A stretch of 64,000 nt of DNA. Origin: Orlajensenia sp001423545. GTDB lineage: Bacteria > Actinomycetota > Actinomycetes > Actinomycetales > Microbacteriaceae. The notes below the pieces were generated by a model. That model saw nothing but the letters and a program-made list of their open reading frames with translations. It did not search any database and had not been told where the DNA came from. Position 1 is the first letter of the stretch. Each line of letters begins with the position of its first letter. Below, one piece after another: positions 15,961 to 25,816 of the stretch. A program made the position numbers and the translations under genes. The stretch lies in NCBI GenBank assembly GCA_001423545.1, contig LMOK01000002.1, forward strand, positions 620,001 through 684,000, given 5' to 3'.

Positions 15961-17271
15961 TCACACCTTGAGGCGCCAGTCCTCGTCGGTGTCGCTGGTG
16001 GAGTCGTCGTCGCTGTCGCTGATCACCGAGATCGGCACGGTGAAGGCTCCGGTCGGCGGATCGATCATCGTGGCCTCGTCGCGGCGGTGGCGCAGAACGT
16101 CGTTGATGTAGCTGGTCACGGCCTCGGCCAGGGGGATGTCGTGCCCGGCGTTCTGCGCCATGTACCAGCGGTGCTCGAGCAGCTGATGGAACACCTCGGC
16201 CGGCTCGAGCTTGCCCTTCAGGTCGCGGGGGATGGCGCGGATGACGGGCTCGAAGACGCGCATGAGCCACTCGTGGGCGACCATCTCCTCGTCGAGATCG
16301 TTCTTGCCGTAGGTGGCCGCGTAGGAGTCGAGGTCATTGAGCAGGCGGCGGGCCTGATTCTCCTCGGCGTCGAGTCCGGTGAGGCGCAACAGGCGACGTT
16401 GGTGGTGGCCGGCGTCGACCACCTTCGGCTGGATGCGCACGGTCGAGCCCTCATCCGTGGTGCGGATGGCGAGCTCCTCGATGTCGAAGCCGAGCTTGTT
16501 GAGTCGGTCGACCCGCTCGCTGATCCGCCAGCGCTCCGACGAGTCGAACGACTCGGAGCCCGTGAGCTCCTTCCAGAGCAGGCGGTACGCCTCCACGATG
16601 CCGTTGGAGATGCGGATGGGATCGAGCTCGTCGGCGACGCGGCCGCCAGCCTCGAGATCCATGAGCTCGCCGGCGATGTTGACGCGGGCGATCTCGAGGT
16701 CGTTCTCGCGCTGGCCGTTCGAGAGGCCGCCGGTGTAGAGCTGGCCGGTTTCGGCGTCGACGAGGTAGGCGGCGAAGGCGCCGGCGTCGCGGCGGAAGAG
16801 GGTGTTCGAGAGCGACACGTCACCCCAGAAGAAGCCGATCATGTGCAGGCGCACCAGCAGGACGGCCAGCGCGTCGACGAGACGGGTCGCCGTGTCGGGC
16901 CGCAGCGTCTGCGAGAACAGGGCCCGGTAGGGAAGCGAGAACTTGAGGTGCCGGGTCACCAGCGCAGGGGGCAGCGGGTCGCCCTCGTGGTCGACGCGGT
17001 TGGTGATCACGGCGACGGGTTCGACGCACGGCACCTCCATGCGCTGCAGCGTGCGCAGCATCTCGTACTCGCCCTTGGCCATGACCTCGGTGGTCTCCTT
17101 GACCGCGATGACGTGGCCCGAGAGGTTGGCGAATCGAACGAGGTGACGCGAGATGCCCTTGGGCAGTACGGCGATGTGGTCGTTCGACCAGTCGTCGAGG
17201 GGCTGGTCCCACGGCAGGTCGAGCAGCGCGGGGTCGGTGACCGCCGAGGTGATGGTGAGGGAGCCTCTCAT
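15961..17271 (-). CDS. DUF4032 domain protein (kinase-like fold)
   Basis: The 436-residue cytoplasmic protein matches the DUF4032 family by phrases such as LSGHVIAVKETTEVMAKGEY, LHMIGFFWGDVSLSNTLFRRD and AYLVDAETGQL, which resemble the lysine, catalytic loop and DFG-like elements of aminoglycoside-kinase folds. Whether it phosphorylates anything is not known. It ends with an acidic tail (SDSDDDSTSDTDED). The start at 17271 is the first Met before the conserved region; TAGGCT lies 8 nt upstream. It is followed, 142 nt downstream of its start on the same strand order, by the sugar ABC ATPase. Confidence 0.75.
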   Translation of the reverse strand: MRGSLTITSAVTDPALLDLPWDQPLDDWSNDHIAVLPKGISRHLVRFANLSGHVIAVKETTEVMAKGEYEMLRTLQRMEVPCVEPVAVITNRVDHEGDPLPPALVTRHLKFSLPYRALFSQTLRPDTATRLVDALAVLLVRLHMIGFFWGDVSLSNTLFRRDAGAFAAYLVDAETGQLYTGGLSNGQRENDLEIARVNIAGELMDLEAGGRVADELDPIRISNGIVEAYRLLWKELTGSESFDSSERWRISERVDRLNKLGFDIEELAIRTTDEGSTVRIQPKVVDAGHHQRRLLRLTGLDAEENQARRLLNDLDSYAATYGKNDLDEEMVAHEWLMRVFEPVIRAIPRDLKGKLEPAEVFHQLLEHRWYMAQNAGHDIPLAEAVTSYINDVLRHRRDEATMIDPPTGAFTVPISVISDSDDDSTSDTDEDWRLKV

Positions 17272-17413
17272 GAGGATCGAGCCTACCGTTCCGGGGAAAG
17301 ACGAACGGCCGGCGGGGAGTCCCCGCCGGCCGTCCTGGATCAGGATGCGGTCTCGATACGTGTCGGCTTCGCCGGCACTACTCGACCTTCGAACCCTCGC
17401 TGCGCTCGAGTCC
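17272..17413. other. Intergenic region with GC-rich inverted repeats
   Basis: This 142-nt gap holds GGCCGGCGGGGAGTCCCCGCCGGCC (17310-17334, in full a palindrome) that probably terminates the ABC ATPase transcript, then GGTCTCGATACG and CCTCGCTGCGCTCGAG, phrases that look like another dispersed repeat family of these genomes. No gene was seen. Confidence 0.5.
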
Positions 17414-18514
<1,101 letters not shown>

Positions 18515-18800
18515 GGTTTTCGCTTCTCCTTCACCGGCAGGTACGTGCCGGACGATCCGTAGTGAATGGATGGTGGTCGCCATCGGTCGACGGTGACCAA
18601 GTGTCAGTATTGCATGCAGAGGGGATGGCACCGAATCGGGGGGTACCCCTTCGGCCCGGGCGCGGGGATCGGGGCGCACCCCCCATTCAGGCTCCGGTTG
18701 GTCAATTCCCAGACTGTCGGCCTACTATCTTCGAGGCGTTTGCCTGAAGCCATCCGCGGTTTTCTCCGCGGCCCCCCGACGCATTTTCAAGCGAGGACCC

Positions 18801-19721
18801 ATGACCAACGGGAGCGACCCCCGTCCGACGAAGAACCAGCGCCGTGAGGAAGCCCGTGAGAAGGCACGCCTCCTGCGCGAGGAGCAGAAGAAGCGCGAAC
18901 GGCGCAACAAAGTCCTGCTCCAGGGCGGAATCGCGATCGCGATCGTGGCTGTTGTCGCCATCGTCGCGCTCATCATCGTGCAGTCGGTCAAGCCTGCGGG
19001 CCCCGGTCCGAAGAACATGGCCAGCGACGGAATCGTGATCGGCGAGGGCCTCAAGGCCGTCACCACCCCCGCGCTCGCGGCCGGAGCGTCCCCGACGCCG
19101 ACCGTGCCCGACGAGAGCGGCAAGGTCGCCAACATCCGGGTGTACCTCGATTACCTCTGCCCCTACTGCAACCAGTTCGAGACCACGAACGCCGAGCAGA
19201 TGCAGAAGTGGCTTGAGTCCGGCGCCGCGACGCTGGAGATCCACCCCATCGCCCTGCTGAAGACCAAGTCGGCCGGCACCATGTACTCGAGCCGCGCCGC
19301 GAACGCCGCCGCCTGCGTCGCCAACTACAGCCCCGACGACTTCTTCGTGTTCAACAGTGCGTTGTTCGCGAACCAGCCCGAGGAGGGCACGGCCGGTCTC
19401 TCGAACGAGGAGATCGCCGCCGTCGCCAAGGACGCCGGTGTCGGCTCCCTCAGCAGCGTCGAGAAGTGCATCACCGACGGCAAGCTCGGAACGTTCTCCA
19501 GCTGGGTCGAGGCCTCGACGGATCGCGCGCTCAACGAGCCCATCCCGAACTCGGACCTCAAGGCCGTCGGCGGAACCCCCACCGTCCTCGTGAACGGCAA
19601 GCAGTACTCCGGCTCGCTCACCGACCCCGAGGAGTTCGCCTCGTTCGTCATCCAGGCTGCGGGCGAGACCTACTCGACGTCGACGCCCACGCCGACACCG
19701 TCGGCCACGCCCGCCGGCTGA
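18801..19721 (+). CDS. DsbA-family membrane-anchored thioredoxin-fold protein
   Basis: The 306-residue product has a highly charged cytoplasmic N-terminus (residues 8-37, nearly all Arg, Lys and Glu; likely coiled), one TM segment (about 41-63), and an extracytoplasmic DsbA-like domain with the redox motif CPYC (Cys120 and Cys123) in YLDYLCPYCNQFE and the cis-Pro loop GGTPTVLVNG. It ends in a Thr/Pro tail. It probably forms or reshuffles disulfides in exported proteins. GGAC at 18794-18797 is a weak ribosome site. A terminator follows at 19739. Confidence 0.87.
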   Translation: MTNGSDPRPTKNQRREEAREKARLLREEQKKRERRNKVLLQGGIAIAIVAVVAIVALIIVQSVKPAGPGPKNMASDGIVIGEGLKAVTTPALAAGASPTPTVPDESGKVANIRVYLDYLCPYCNQFETTNAEQMQKWLESGAATLEIHPIALLKTKSAGTMYSSRAANAAACVANYSPDDFFVFNSALFANQPEEGTAGLSNEEIAAVAKDAGVGSLSSVEKCITDGKLGTFSSWVEASTDRALNEPIPNSDLKAVGGTPTVLVNGKQYSGSLTDPEEFASFVIQAAGETYSTSTPTPTPSATPAG

Positions 19722-19738
19722 GCGGTCCGACCAGCTGA

Positions 19739-19775
19739 ACGGATGCCCGTCCTCGTCTCGAGGGCGGGCATCCGT
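19739..19775 (+). terminator. Terminator after the DsbA-like gene
   Basis: ACGGATGCCCG and CGGGCATCCGT form an 11-bp stem with a 15-nt loop that itself can pair (CCTCG...CGAGG). The arms contain the GGATGC word that is over-used in this window. Confidence 0.65.
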
Positions 19776-19833
19776 CGTTCGAGCACCGGGTGCAGTTCGG
19801 ATAGGATCTACTCTCGAAGTCGCGAGGCTTCCT

Positions 19834-19906
19834 GCCGGCTTGGCGCAATTGGTAGCGCACCGCTCTTGTAAAGCGGGGGTTGCGGGTTCGAGTCCCGCAG
19901 CCGGCC
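19834..19906 (+). tRNA. tRNA-Thr (anticodon TGT)
   Basis: A full cloverleaf can be drawn: acceptor arm GCCGGCT with AGCCGGC, D-arm GCGC...GCGC, anticodon arm CCGCT-CTTGTAA-AGCGG with anticodon TGT, and T-arm GCGGG-TTCGAGT-CCCGC. CCA is not encoded. The DMT exporter gene starts 18 nt later. Confidence 0.95.
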
Positions 19907-19924
19907 CCGATCGGGGGAAGACAC

Positions 19925-20917
19925 GTGACACAGCAGGACGCGCCCGCCGCGACGGATGCTCCGCACGAGGCTCCGGCACGCTCGGTGGTCATCGGTGCCG
20001 TGGCGTGCGCTGTGGTCGCCGGTGTGCTGGTCGCCGTGCAGTCGCGCATCAACGGCGAACTCGGCCAGCAGCTGGGAGACGGCTTCGCCGCGGCGCTCAT
20101 CTCCTTCGGCAGCGGCCTGGTCATCCTGCTCATCGCCCTCGCGGTCTGGCGACCCGGGCGAGCAGGATTCCGCCGGCTGCCGACGGCCCTCCGAGACGGG
20201 CGCCTGCGCTGGTGGATGCTCTTCGGGGGCGCCGCCGGCGCGTTCCTCGTGCTCAGCCAAGGCCTCACAGCCGCCGTGCTCGGTGTCGCGCTGTTCAGTG
20301 TGGCCACCGTCGCCGGTCAGTCGATCAGCGGGCTTCTCGTCGACCGCACGACCCTCGTCTCGGGAGGACCGCGCCACCTGACGGTTCCCCGGGTCGTCGG
20401 TGCCGGCCTCGCCATCCTCGCCGTCGTCGTGTCGGTGTCGACGCAGCTGAACGGCGATGCTCCGTTCTGGATGCTGGTGCTGCCGTTCCTCGCGGGTCTC
20501 GGTCTCGGCTGGCAGCAGGCGGTCAACGGCAGGGTGCGCGAGAGTGCCGACAGCGCGCTCACGGCGACAGTCGGCAACTTCGCCGTCGGCACCGTCGTGC
20601 TCCTGGTCGCCTTCCTCGTGCACGCCGTCGCCGTCGGCTGGCCGCAGTCGCTGCCGAGCGAGCCCTGGCTCTACCTGGGCGGCGCCATCGGCTGCGTCTT
20701 CATCGCGGCGGCGGCGGTGCTCGTGCGCATCACCGGAACACTGGTGCTCTCGCTCGCCATGATCGCCGGCCAGCTCGTGGCCGCGATCGTGATCGACACG
20801 ATGCTGCCCGGCCACGCGGGATCGCTTGCCACGTCGACGGTGGTCGGCACGGCGCTCGCTCTCGCCGCCGTCGTGGTCGCCGGGGTGAACTGGCGTCAGT
20901 TCCGCCGTGCGGCCTGA
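19925..20917 (+). CDS. DMT-superfamily transporter (YdcZ/DUF606 type)
   Basis: The 330-residue protein has about ten TM segments arranged as two similar halves; both halves carry similar phrases (VQSRINGELGQQLGDGFAAAL in the first, QQAVNGRVRESADSALTATVGN in the second), the hallmark of the DUF606 duplication. The family belongs to the drug/metabolite transporter superfamily; the substrate is unknown. GTG 19925 is chosen because GGGGG lies before it and an earlier start would lie inside the tRNA. It is convergent with msrB, whose stop is 3 nt away. Confidence 0.82.
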   Translation: MTQQDAPAATDAPHEAPARSVVIGAVACAVVAGVLVAVQSRINGELGQQLGDGFAAALISFGSGLVILLIALAVWRPGRAGFRRLPTALRDGRLRWWMLFGGAAGAFLVLSQGLTAAVLGVALFSVATVAGQSISGLLVDRTTLVSGGPRHLTVPRVVGAGLAILAVVVSVSTQLNGDAPFWMLVLPFLAGLGLGWQQAVNGRVRESADSALTATVGNFAVGTVVLLVAFLVHAVAVGWPQSLPSEPWLYLGGAIGCVFIAAAAVLVRITGTLVLSLAMIAGQLVAAIVIDTMLPGHAGSLATSTVVGTALALAAVVVAGVNWRQFRRAA

Positions 20918-20920
20918 GGC

Positions 20921-21322
20921 TCAGGCGTCGGGCGTGAAGTTCAGCGCGATCGAGTTCATGCAGTAGCGGTCGCCGGTCGGAGTGCCGAAGCCGTCGGGGA
21001 AGACGTGCCCGAGGTGCGAGCCGCAGCTGGCGCAGCGCACTTCGGTGCGCTCCATGCCGAGGGTGGTGTCGGCGATCAGTTGGACGGCCTCGGGCCGCAC
21101 GGACTCGTAGAAGCTCGGCCAGCCGCATCCGGAGTCGAACTTCGTTCCGCTCTTGAACAGCTCGGCGTTGCAGGCGCCGCAGGTGTAGATCCCGCCGCGC
21201 TCCTCGTCGAGGAGCTCACCCGTCCACGGGCGCTCGGTCGCGGCCTCGCGGAGCACCTGGAACTGCTCGGCGCCCAGTTCCTCGCGCCACTCGTCGTCGG
21301 ACTTCGATACCTGGTAACTCAT
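20921..21322 (-). CDS. msrB: Peptide-methionine (R)-S-oxide reductase MsrB
   Basis: The enzyme reduces the R-epimer of methionine sulfoxide in proteins. The 133-residue product has the zinc site CGAC and CASC (four Cys), GCGWPSFYE, and the catalytic Cys in GDRYCMNSIALNF near the end. The length is typical of the free-standing enzyme. AGGACCCC lies just before the ATG at 21322. Confidence 0.95.
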   Translation of the reverse strand: MSYQVSKSDDEWREELGAEQFQVLREAATERPWTGELLDEERGGIYTCGACNAELFKSGTKFDSGCGWPSFYESVRPEAVQLIADTTLGMERTEVRCASCGSHLGHVFPDGFGTPTGDRYCMNSIALNFTPDA

Positions 21323-21480
21323 GGGGTCCTTCCGGGGATTCAGCGTCGACGTGGGACAACGCCCGTATCGATGATCGCATTCCGACGGGCCGGGTGACGC
21401 TCAGCTACAGCAGGATCGCTCGTGCATATGATGGCCGCAAGCCGACCCGAACCGGTCGCGGTCGACTGTGGGAGGTGCGC

Positions 21481-21786
21481 ATGGCCGAGGCGAGTGAGAC
21501 CCGACACGACACGGCGCGCGCGTCGTCCGGCCTGTCGGAGCGGGACGAGGCCGTTCTCGCCTTCGAGAGGCAGTGGTGGGTGCACGCCGGCGCGAAGGAG
21601 CAGGCGATCAGGGCCGAATTCGGTCTCTCCGCAGCCCGCTACTATCAAGTGCTGGGAGCCCTCATCGACTCGCCGCTCGCGCTCGCGCACGACCCCATGC
21701 TCGTCAAGAGGCTGCAGCGGCTCCGCGACGCCCGCACTGCAGCACGCCGACGGCGCTCCCTCGGCACCACTGACGACACGAACTGA
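21481..21786 (+). CDS. DUF3263 protein (helix-turn-helix-like)
   Basis: The 101-residue product contains the DUF3263 core: LSERDEAVLAFERQWW, AIRAEFGLSAARYYQVLGALID, and LVKRLQRLRDAR. The central part looks like a helix-turn-helix that may bind DNA. The family is confined to actinobacteria and has no known function. GGGAGG at 21469-21474 supports ATG 21481. The LytR_C gene starts 10 nt later, a conserved pairing. Confidence 0.85.
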   Translation: MAEASETRHDTARASSGLSERDEAVLAFERQWWVHAGAKEQAIRAEFGLSAARYYQVLGALIDSPLALAHDPMLVKRLQRLRDARTAARRRRSLGTTDDTN

Positions 21787-21796
21787 ACCGGGAAGA

Positions 21797-22339
21797 ATGG
21801 CCACCTCGTACCCTGAAGACCGCTTCGACGACATCCCTAAGGATCTCGAGCGGGTCGGAGCCCACCGTTCCCCCCGCAAGCGCGGCCGTGGCTGGATCGC
21901 CCTCGGCTGGGCGGCGCTCGCCACCGTCGTGCTCGTCGTCATCGGCGCCGTGGCCATCATGCTGTTGAACAGTGGGCTGGACTCGGCTCCCGGCGACACC
22001 AGCGCGCCGGAGACGCCGGCAGCCACGGCCACAGCGACGCCCACACAGGACCCCTCGGTGAGCATCACCGTGTTGAACGGCACGGGCACCTCGGGCCTGG
22101 CCCGGGAGGTCGCCGACTCGCTGGGTGCGGCCGGCTGGACCGTCGGGGCGGCATCCAATGCCGACAAGCAGGACTACACCGACACCGTCGTGTACTACGC
22201 GGACGCCTCCCTGGAGGGCGCGGCACGCGGTCTCGCAGCCGCCGTTCCGGGCGCCGACGTGCAGTTCTCGCAGGACTTCGCGGACGCCGGGGCGCAGCTC
22301 GTGCTCGTGGTCGGATCCGACTACGAATCGCCCGCCTGA
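21797..22339 (+). CDS. LytR C-terminal domain protein, membrane anchored
   Basis: The 180-residue product has a short cytoplasmic part with a basic patch (RSPRKRGRG), one TM segment (about residues 34-56), a Thr/Ala/Pro linker, and a LytR_C domain beginning VSITVLNGTGTSGLAREVADSLGAAGWTVG (seen in pieces). The domain is common in cell-envelope proteins of actinobacteria; its partner is unknown. It follows the DUF3263 gene closely. GGGAAG lies just upstream. Confidence 0.82.
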   Translation: MATSYPEDRFDDIPKDLERVGAHRSPRKRGRGWIALGWAALATVVLVVIGAVAIMLLNSGLDSAPGDTSAPETPAATATATPTQDPSVSITVLNGTGTSGLAREVADSLGAAGWTVGAASNADKQDYTDTVVYYADASLEGAARGLAAAVPGADVQFSQDFADAGAQLVLVVGSDYESPA

Positions 22340-22415
22340 CGCTCGCTTCGAGCGCCTGTGACGGAGCGTGTGACGAATCGTTGCCAATCTGCGATGAAAA
22401 GCAGCGTTCCATCCC

Positions 22416-22443
22416 TTGTCGTCGCCGTCGATTTCAGTAACAT
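22416..22443 (+). promoter_or_regulatory. Sigma-70-type promoter of the cold-shock gene
   Basis: TTGTCG (22416-22421), a 16-nt spacer and TAACAT (22438-22443) fit a housekeeping promoter. It would give a 5' leader of about 110 nt before the ATG at 22560, as is usual for cspA-type genes, whose leaders act as temperature-sensitive folds. Confidence 0.55.
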
Positions 22444-22559
22444 CTGGTGCTGGTCGAACAATTTCCGCGAGAGCGGGGAAGCAGGCGCAGTTCACTGCGA
22501 CAGGCCCGGTACAGGCATATGGGCAGGTGCTGCGAGTTACACAGCAATGGGAGCAACGA

Positions 22560-22763
22560 ATGGCGAACGGAACCGTCAAGTGGTTCAACGCTGAAAAGGG
22601 CTATGGGTTCATCACGGTCGACGGTGGAGGTCAGGACGTCTTCGTTCACTACTCCGCCATCGACATGGCGGGCTACAAGGTTCTCGAGGAGGGCCAGCAG
22701 GTGGTCTTCGAGGTCGGAACCGGAAACAAGGGTCCTCAGGCCGAGTCGGTTCGACTCGCCTGA
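22560..22763 (+). CDS. cspA: Cold-shock protein, CspA type
   Basis: The 67-residue product is a single cold-shock domain with both RNA-binding motifs: GTVKWFNAEKGYGFI (RNP1) and DVFVHYSAI (RNP2). Such proteins melt RNA structure at low temperature and in growth. GGGAGCAACGA precedes the ATG. A perfect terminator follows. Confidence 0.96.
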   Translation: MANGTVKWFNAEKGYGFITVDGGGQDVFVHYSAIDMAGYKVLEEGQQVVFEVGTGNKGPQAESVRLA

Positions 22764-22794
22764 TCAGCACGATCTGCGGGCATAGCCCGTGTCC

Positions 22795-22824
22795 TAACGC
22801 CGCCCGGGTGACCGGGCGGCGTTA
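22795..22824 (+). terminator. Terminator after cspA
   Basis: TAACGCCGCCCG and CGGGCGGCGTTA pair perfectly over 12 bp with a 6-nt loop, followed by GTGTTT. Confidence 0.85.
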
Positions 22825-22857
22825 GTGTTTGGTCGAGGAACCGACTGAGGGGTGCGG

Positions 22858-23892
22858 ATGCGTCGAAAAGCTGTCTTGGCCACGATTCTCGTGCTGCCTG
22901 TGATCCTGCTCGCTGCAGGATGCACGTCGACCGCGCCCGAGAAGACGGCGAGCCCGACTCCCACCGGGCCGGCCTACGTGTCGACGTACGAGGCTCCGGC
23001 GGCGACGCAACTGGCGCCGCTCCGCGGGAACACGGTCCCGGCCGGCAGCATGGACCACCCGTCGCTGGCCGCCAAGATCGACAACCACGAGGCCGCGCGG
23101 CCGCAGGTCGGTCTCGACCGCACCGACATCGTCTTCGAGGAACTCGTCGAGGGTGGCCTGACCCGCTACGCGGCCGTCTGGCACTACGACATCCCGAACG
23201 AGATCGGCCCCGTGCGCTCCATCCGTCCGATGGATCCCGACATCATCTCGCCGTTCGGCGGCCTCGTCGCCTACTCGGGCGGCCAGGAGGTCTTCGTCAA
23301 CATGATGATGAACACCCCCGTGCGCAACCTCGTGTTCGACTACGACACCTCCGGCATCTTCTACCGCTACGACGCTCACGAGGCCCCGCACAACGTCATC
23401 CTGCACGCCTCCGACGCAGTGAAGCAGGCGGCCGACCTCGGTGCCCCGCAACAGCAGTACGCCTACTCCACCGACATCGCGACGTCGACGGCCGCTCTCG
23501 ACGGTGCGCCGACGGCGAACATCGCCATCGTGTTCTCCGCGGAGCGCTTCCCGAACTTCACCTGGGACGAGGCGAACAAGGTGTGGCTCCGTAATCAGGA
23601 GGGGGCACCCGACCTCGACGACAAGGGCAAGCAGCTGCAGGCCACGAACGTCGTCACGATGCGCGTCGACATCGACGGTACGTACGGCGAGGTGCCGAAA
23701 ACCGTGCTGATCGGGTCGGGAGCAGCGACCGTCTCCACAGGCGGCAAGACGATCAATGCCACGTGGTCGAAGGCGAATGCCGGCAGCCCGATCCGCTTCG
23801 TCGACGGCAACGGCGTCGTCGTGAGGCTGGCCCCGGGAAACACCTGGATCGAGCTCGTTCCCAACGGAGTGGGCTCCGTCACGCTGCAGTAG
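22858..23892 (+). CDS. DUF3048 lipoprotein (YerB-like)
   Basis: The 344-residue product has a lipoprotein signal (lipobox LLAAGC, Cys about 21), a Thr/Pro linker, and DUF3048 with typical phrases: LAAKIDNHEAARPQVGL, DIVFEELVEGGLTRY, GPVRSIRPMDPDI and YRYDAHEAPHN. The C-terminal part (ATWSKANAGSPIRFVDGNG) fits the second half of the fold. YerB-like proteins are secreted and uncharacterised; an L,D-transpeptidase-like wall role has been suggested by neighbours in other genomes. ATG 22858 has GAGGGG five nt upstream; GTG 22852 is a possible alternative. Confidence 0.85.
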   Translation: MRRKAVLATILVLPVILLAAGCTSTAPEKTASPTPTGPAYVSTYEAPAATQLAPLRGNTVPAGSMDHPSLAAKIDNHEAARPQVGLDRTDIVFEELVEGGLTRYAAVWHYDIPNEIGPVRSIRPMDPDIISPFGGLVAYSGGQEVFVNMMMNTPVRNLVFDYDTSGIFYRYDAHEAPHNVILHASDAVKQAADLGAPQQQYAYSTDIATSTAALDGAPTANIAIVFSAERFPNFTWDEANKVWLRNQEGAPDLDDKGKQLQATNVVTMRVDIDGTYGEVPKTVLIGSGAATVSTGGKTINATWSKANAGSPIRFVDGNGVVVRLAPGNTWIELVPNGVGSVTLQ

Positions 23893-23954
23893 ACGTTCCC
23901 TTCCCGCAGCGTCGCACCGGCTTGCACTCGGGGCATCAGAGTGCCAGAATCGGA

Positions 23955-23981
23955 TTAGCACTCGTTTGGATTGAGTGCTAA
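23955..23981. promoter_or_regulatory. CIRCE operator (HrcA binding site)
   Basis: TTAGCACTC-N9-GAGTGCTAA is a perfect match to the CIRCE consensus and lies 44 nt before the groEL start. HrcA binds it and represses the chaperonin gene until heat shock. Confidence 0.95.
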
Positions 23982-24024
23982 CTAGACGCAGATTGAAACG
24001 TCCGGGAAGGGACGAGAATCACAC

Positions 24025-25644
24025 ATGGCAAAGATCATTGCTTTCAACGAAGAGGCCCGTCGTGGCCTCGAGCGCGGACTCAACATCCTCGCGGACGCCG
24101 TCAAGGTGACGCTTGGCCCGCGCGGTCGTAACGTCGTCCTCGAGAAGAAGTGGGGCGCCCCCACCATCACGAACGACGGTGTCTCCATCGCCAAGGAGAT
24201 CGAGCTCGACGACCCGTACGAGAAGATCGGTGCGGAGCTCGTCAAGGAGGTCGCCAAGAAGACCGACGACGTCGCGGGTGACGGAACCACCACCTCGGTC
24301 GTTCTCGCCCAGGCACTCGTGCGCGAAGGCCTCCGCAACGTCGCTGCCGGCGCAGACCCCATCAGCCTCAAGCGCGGCATCGAGAAGGCCGTCGCCGCTG
24401 TGACCGCCGAGCTCGTCGCCAACGCCAAGGAGGTGGAGACCAAGGAGGAGATCGCTGCGACCGCTTCCATCTCCGCCGGAGACCCCGAGATCGGCGCGCT
24501 CATCGCCGAGGCCATCGACAAGGTCGGCAAGGAGGGTGTCGTCACCGTCGAGGAGTCGAACACCTTCGGCACCGAGCTCGAGCTGACCGAGGGCATGCGC
24601 TTCGACAAGGGTTACCTGTCGGCGTACTTCGTCACCGACCCCGACCGTCAGGAAGCCGTCTTCGAAGACCCCTACATCCTGATCGTCAACGGCAAGGTCT
24701 CCAACATCAAGGACCTCCTGCCCATCGTCGACAAGGTCATCCAGACCGGCAAGCAGCTCCTCATCATCGCCGAGGACGTCGACGGCGAGGCCCTGGCCAC
24801 ACTCGTCGTGAACAAGATCCGCGGCATCTTCAAGTCCGTCGCCGTCAAGGCTCCGGGCTTCGGCGACCGTCGCAAGGCCCAGCTGCAGGACATCGCCATC
24901 CTCACCGGTGGCCAGGTCATCTCCGAGGAGGTCGGTCTCAAGCTCGAGAACGCCACCCTCGACCTGCTCGGCAAGGCCCGCAAGGTCATCATCACCAAGG
25001 ACGAGACGACCATCGTCGAGGGTTCGGGTGACGAGGAGGCCATCGCCGGCCGCGTCGCGCAGATCCGCGCCGAGATCGAGAACACCGACTCGGACTACGA
25101 CCGCGAGAAGCTCCAGGAGCGCCTCGCGAAGCTCGCCGGCGGCGTCGCCGTCATCAAGGCGGGTGCCGCGACCGAGGTCGAGCTCAAGGAGCGCAAGCAC
25201 CGCATCGAGGACGCCGTGCGCAACGCCAAGGCAGCCGTCGAAGAGGGCATCGTCGCCGGTGGTGGCGTCGCCCTCATCCAGGCCGGCAAGACCGCGTTCG
25301 AGAAGCTCGAGCTGGTCGGCGACGAGGCGACCGGTGCGAACATCGTCAAGGTGGCCATCGATGCTCCGCTCAAGCAGATCGCCCTCAACGCAGGCCTCGA
25401 GCCGGGCGTCGTCGTCGACAAGGTGCGCAACCTCCCCGTCGGCCAGGGCCTCAACGCCGCGACCGGCGAGTACGTCGACATGCTGGCCGCCGGCATCAAC
25501 GACCCGGTGAAGGTCACCCGCTCGGCTCTGCTCAACGCAGCGTCGATCGCCGGACTGTTCCTCACTACCGAGGCCGTCGTCGCCGACAAGCCCGAGAAGA
25601 ACCCGGCTCCGGCCGGCGACCCCACGGGTGGCATGGACTTCTGA
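24025..25644 (+). CDS. groEL: 60-kDa chaperonin GroEL
   Basis: GroEL folds proteins in an ATP-driven double ring. The 539-residue product is highly conserved: MAKIIAFNEEARRGLERG, the ATP-binding GDGTTTSVVLAQAL, and the flexible C-terminus ending GGMDF. A His-rich tail, typical of the actinobacterial GroEL1 paralogue, is absent, so this is the essential GroEL2-like copy. No groES gene lies nearby; it is presumably elsewhere. GGGAAGGGACGAG precedes the ATG. The gene uses almost only favoured codons, as expected for high expression. Confidence 0.97.
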   Translation: MAKIIAFNEEARRGLERGLNILADAVKVTLGPRGRNVVLEKKWGAPTITNDGVSIAKEIELDDPYEKIGAELVKEVAKKTDDVAGDGTTTSVVLAQALVREGLRNVAAGADPISLKRGIEKAVAAVTAELVANAKEVETKEEIAATASISAGDPEIGALIAEAIDKVGKEGVVTVEESNTFGTELELTEGMRFDKGYLSAYFVTDPDRQEAVFEDPYILIVNGKVSNIKDLLPIVDKVIQTGKQLLIIAEDVDGEALATLVVNKIRGIFKSVAVKAPGFGDRRKAQLQDIAILTGGQVISEEVGLKLENATLDLLGKARKVIITKDETTIVEGSGDEEAIAGRVAQIRAEIENTDSDYDREKLQERLAKLAGGVAVIKAGAATEVELKERKHRIEDAVRNAKAAVEEGIVAGGGVALIQAGKTAFEKLELVGDEATGANIVKVAIDAPLKQIALNAGLEPGVVVDKVRNLPVGQGLNAATGEYVDMLAAGINDPVKVTRSALLNAASIAGLFLTTEAVVADKPEKNPAPAGDPTGGMDF

Positions 25645-25748
25645 TCCGAAGGTTGAGGATTCGACGACGTCGAAGGCTCAACCGGAGGATCAGCGCTGAG
25701 GGCCCCGCGAAGCGGGCGCCCGAAGTGCCGGTCTGACACTGCAGGACA

Positions 25749-25790
25749 ACGACAGAGGGCGTCTCCCACACGGGAGGCGCCCTCTGTCGT
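25749..25790. terminator. Bidirectional terminator after groEL
   Basis: ACGACAGAGGGCGTCTCCC pairs with GGGAGGCGCCCTCTGTCGT (one G-T pair) around a 4-nt loop, a 19-bp stem between the convergent groEL and WXG100 genes. A weaker inverted repeat (GGTTGAG...CTCAACC) lies at 25652-25683. Confidence 0.85.
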
Positions 25791-25816
25791 GTCTGGCGGC
25801 GGCGTCGGCTGCGGGC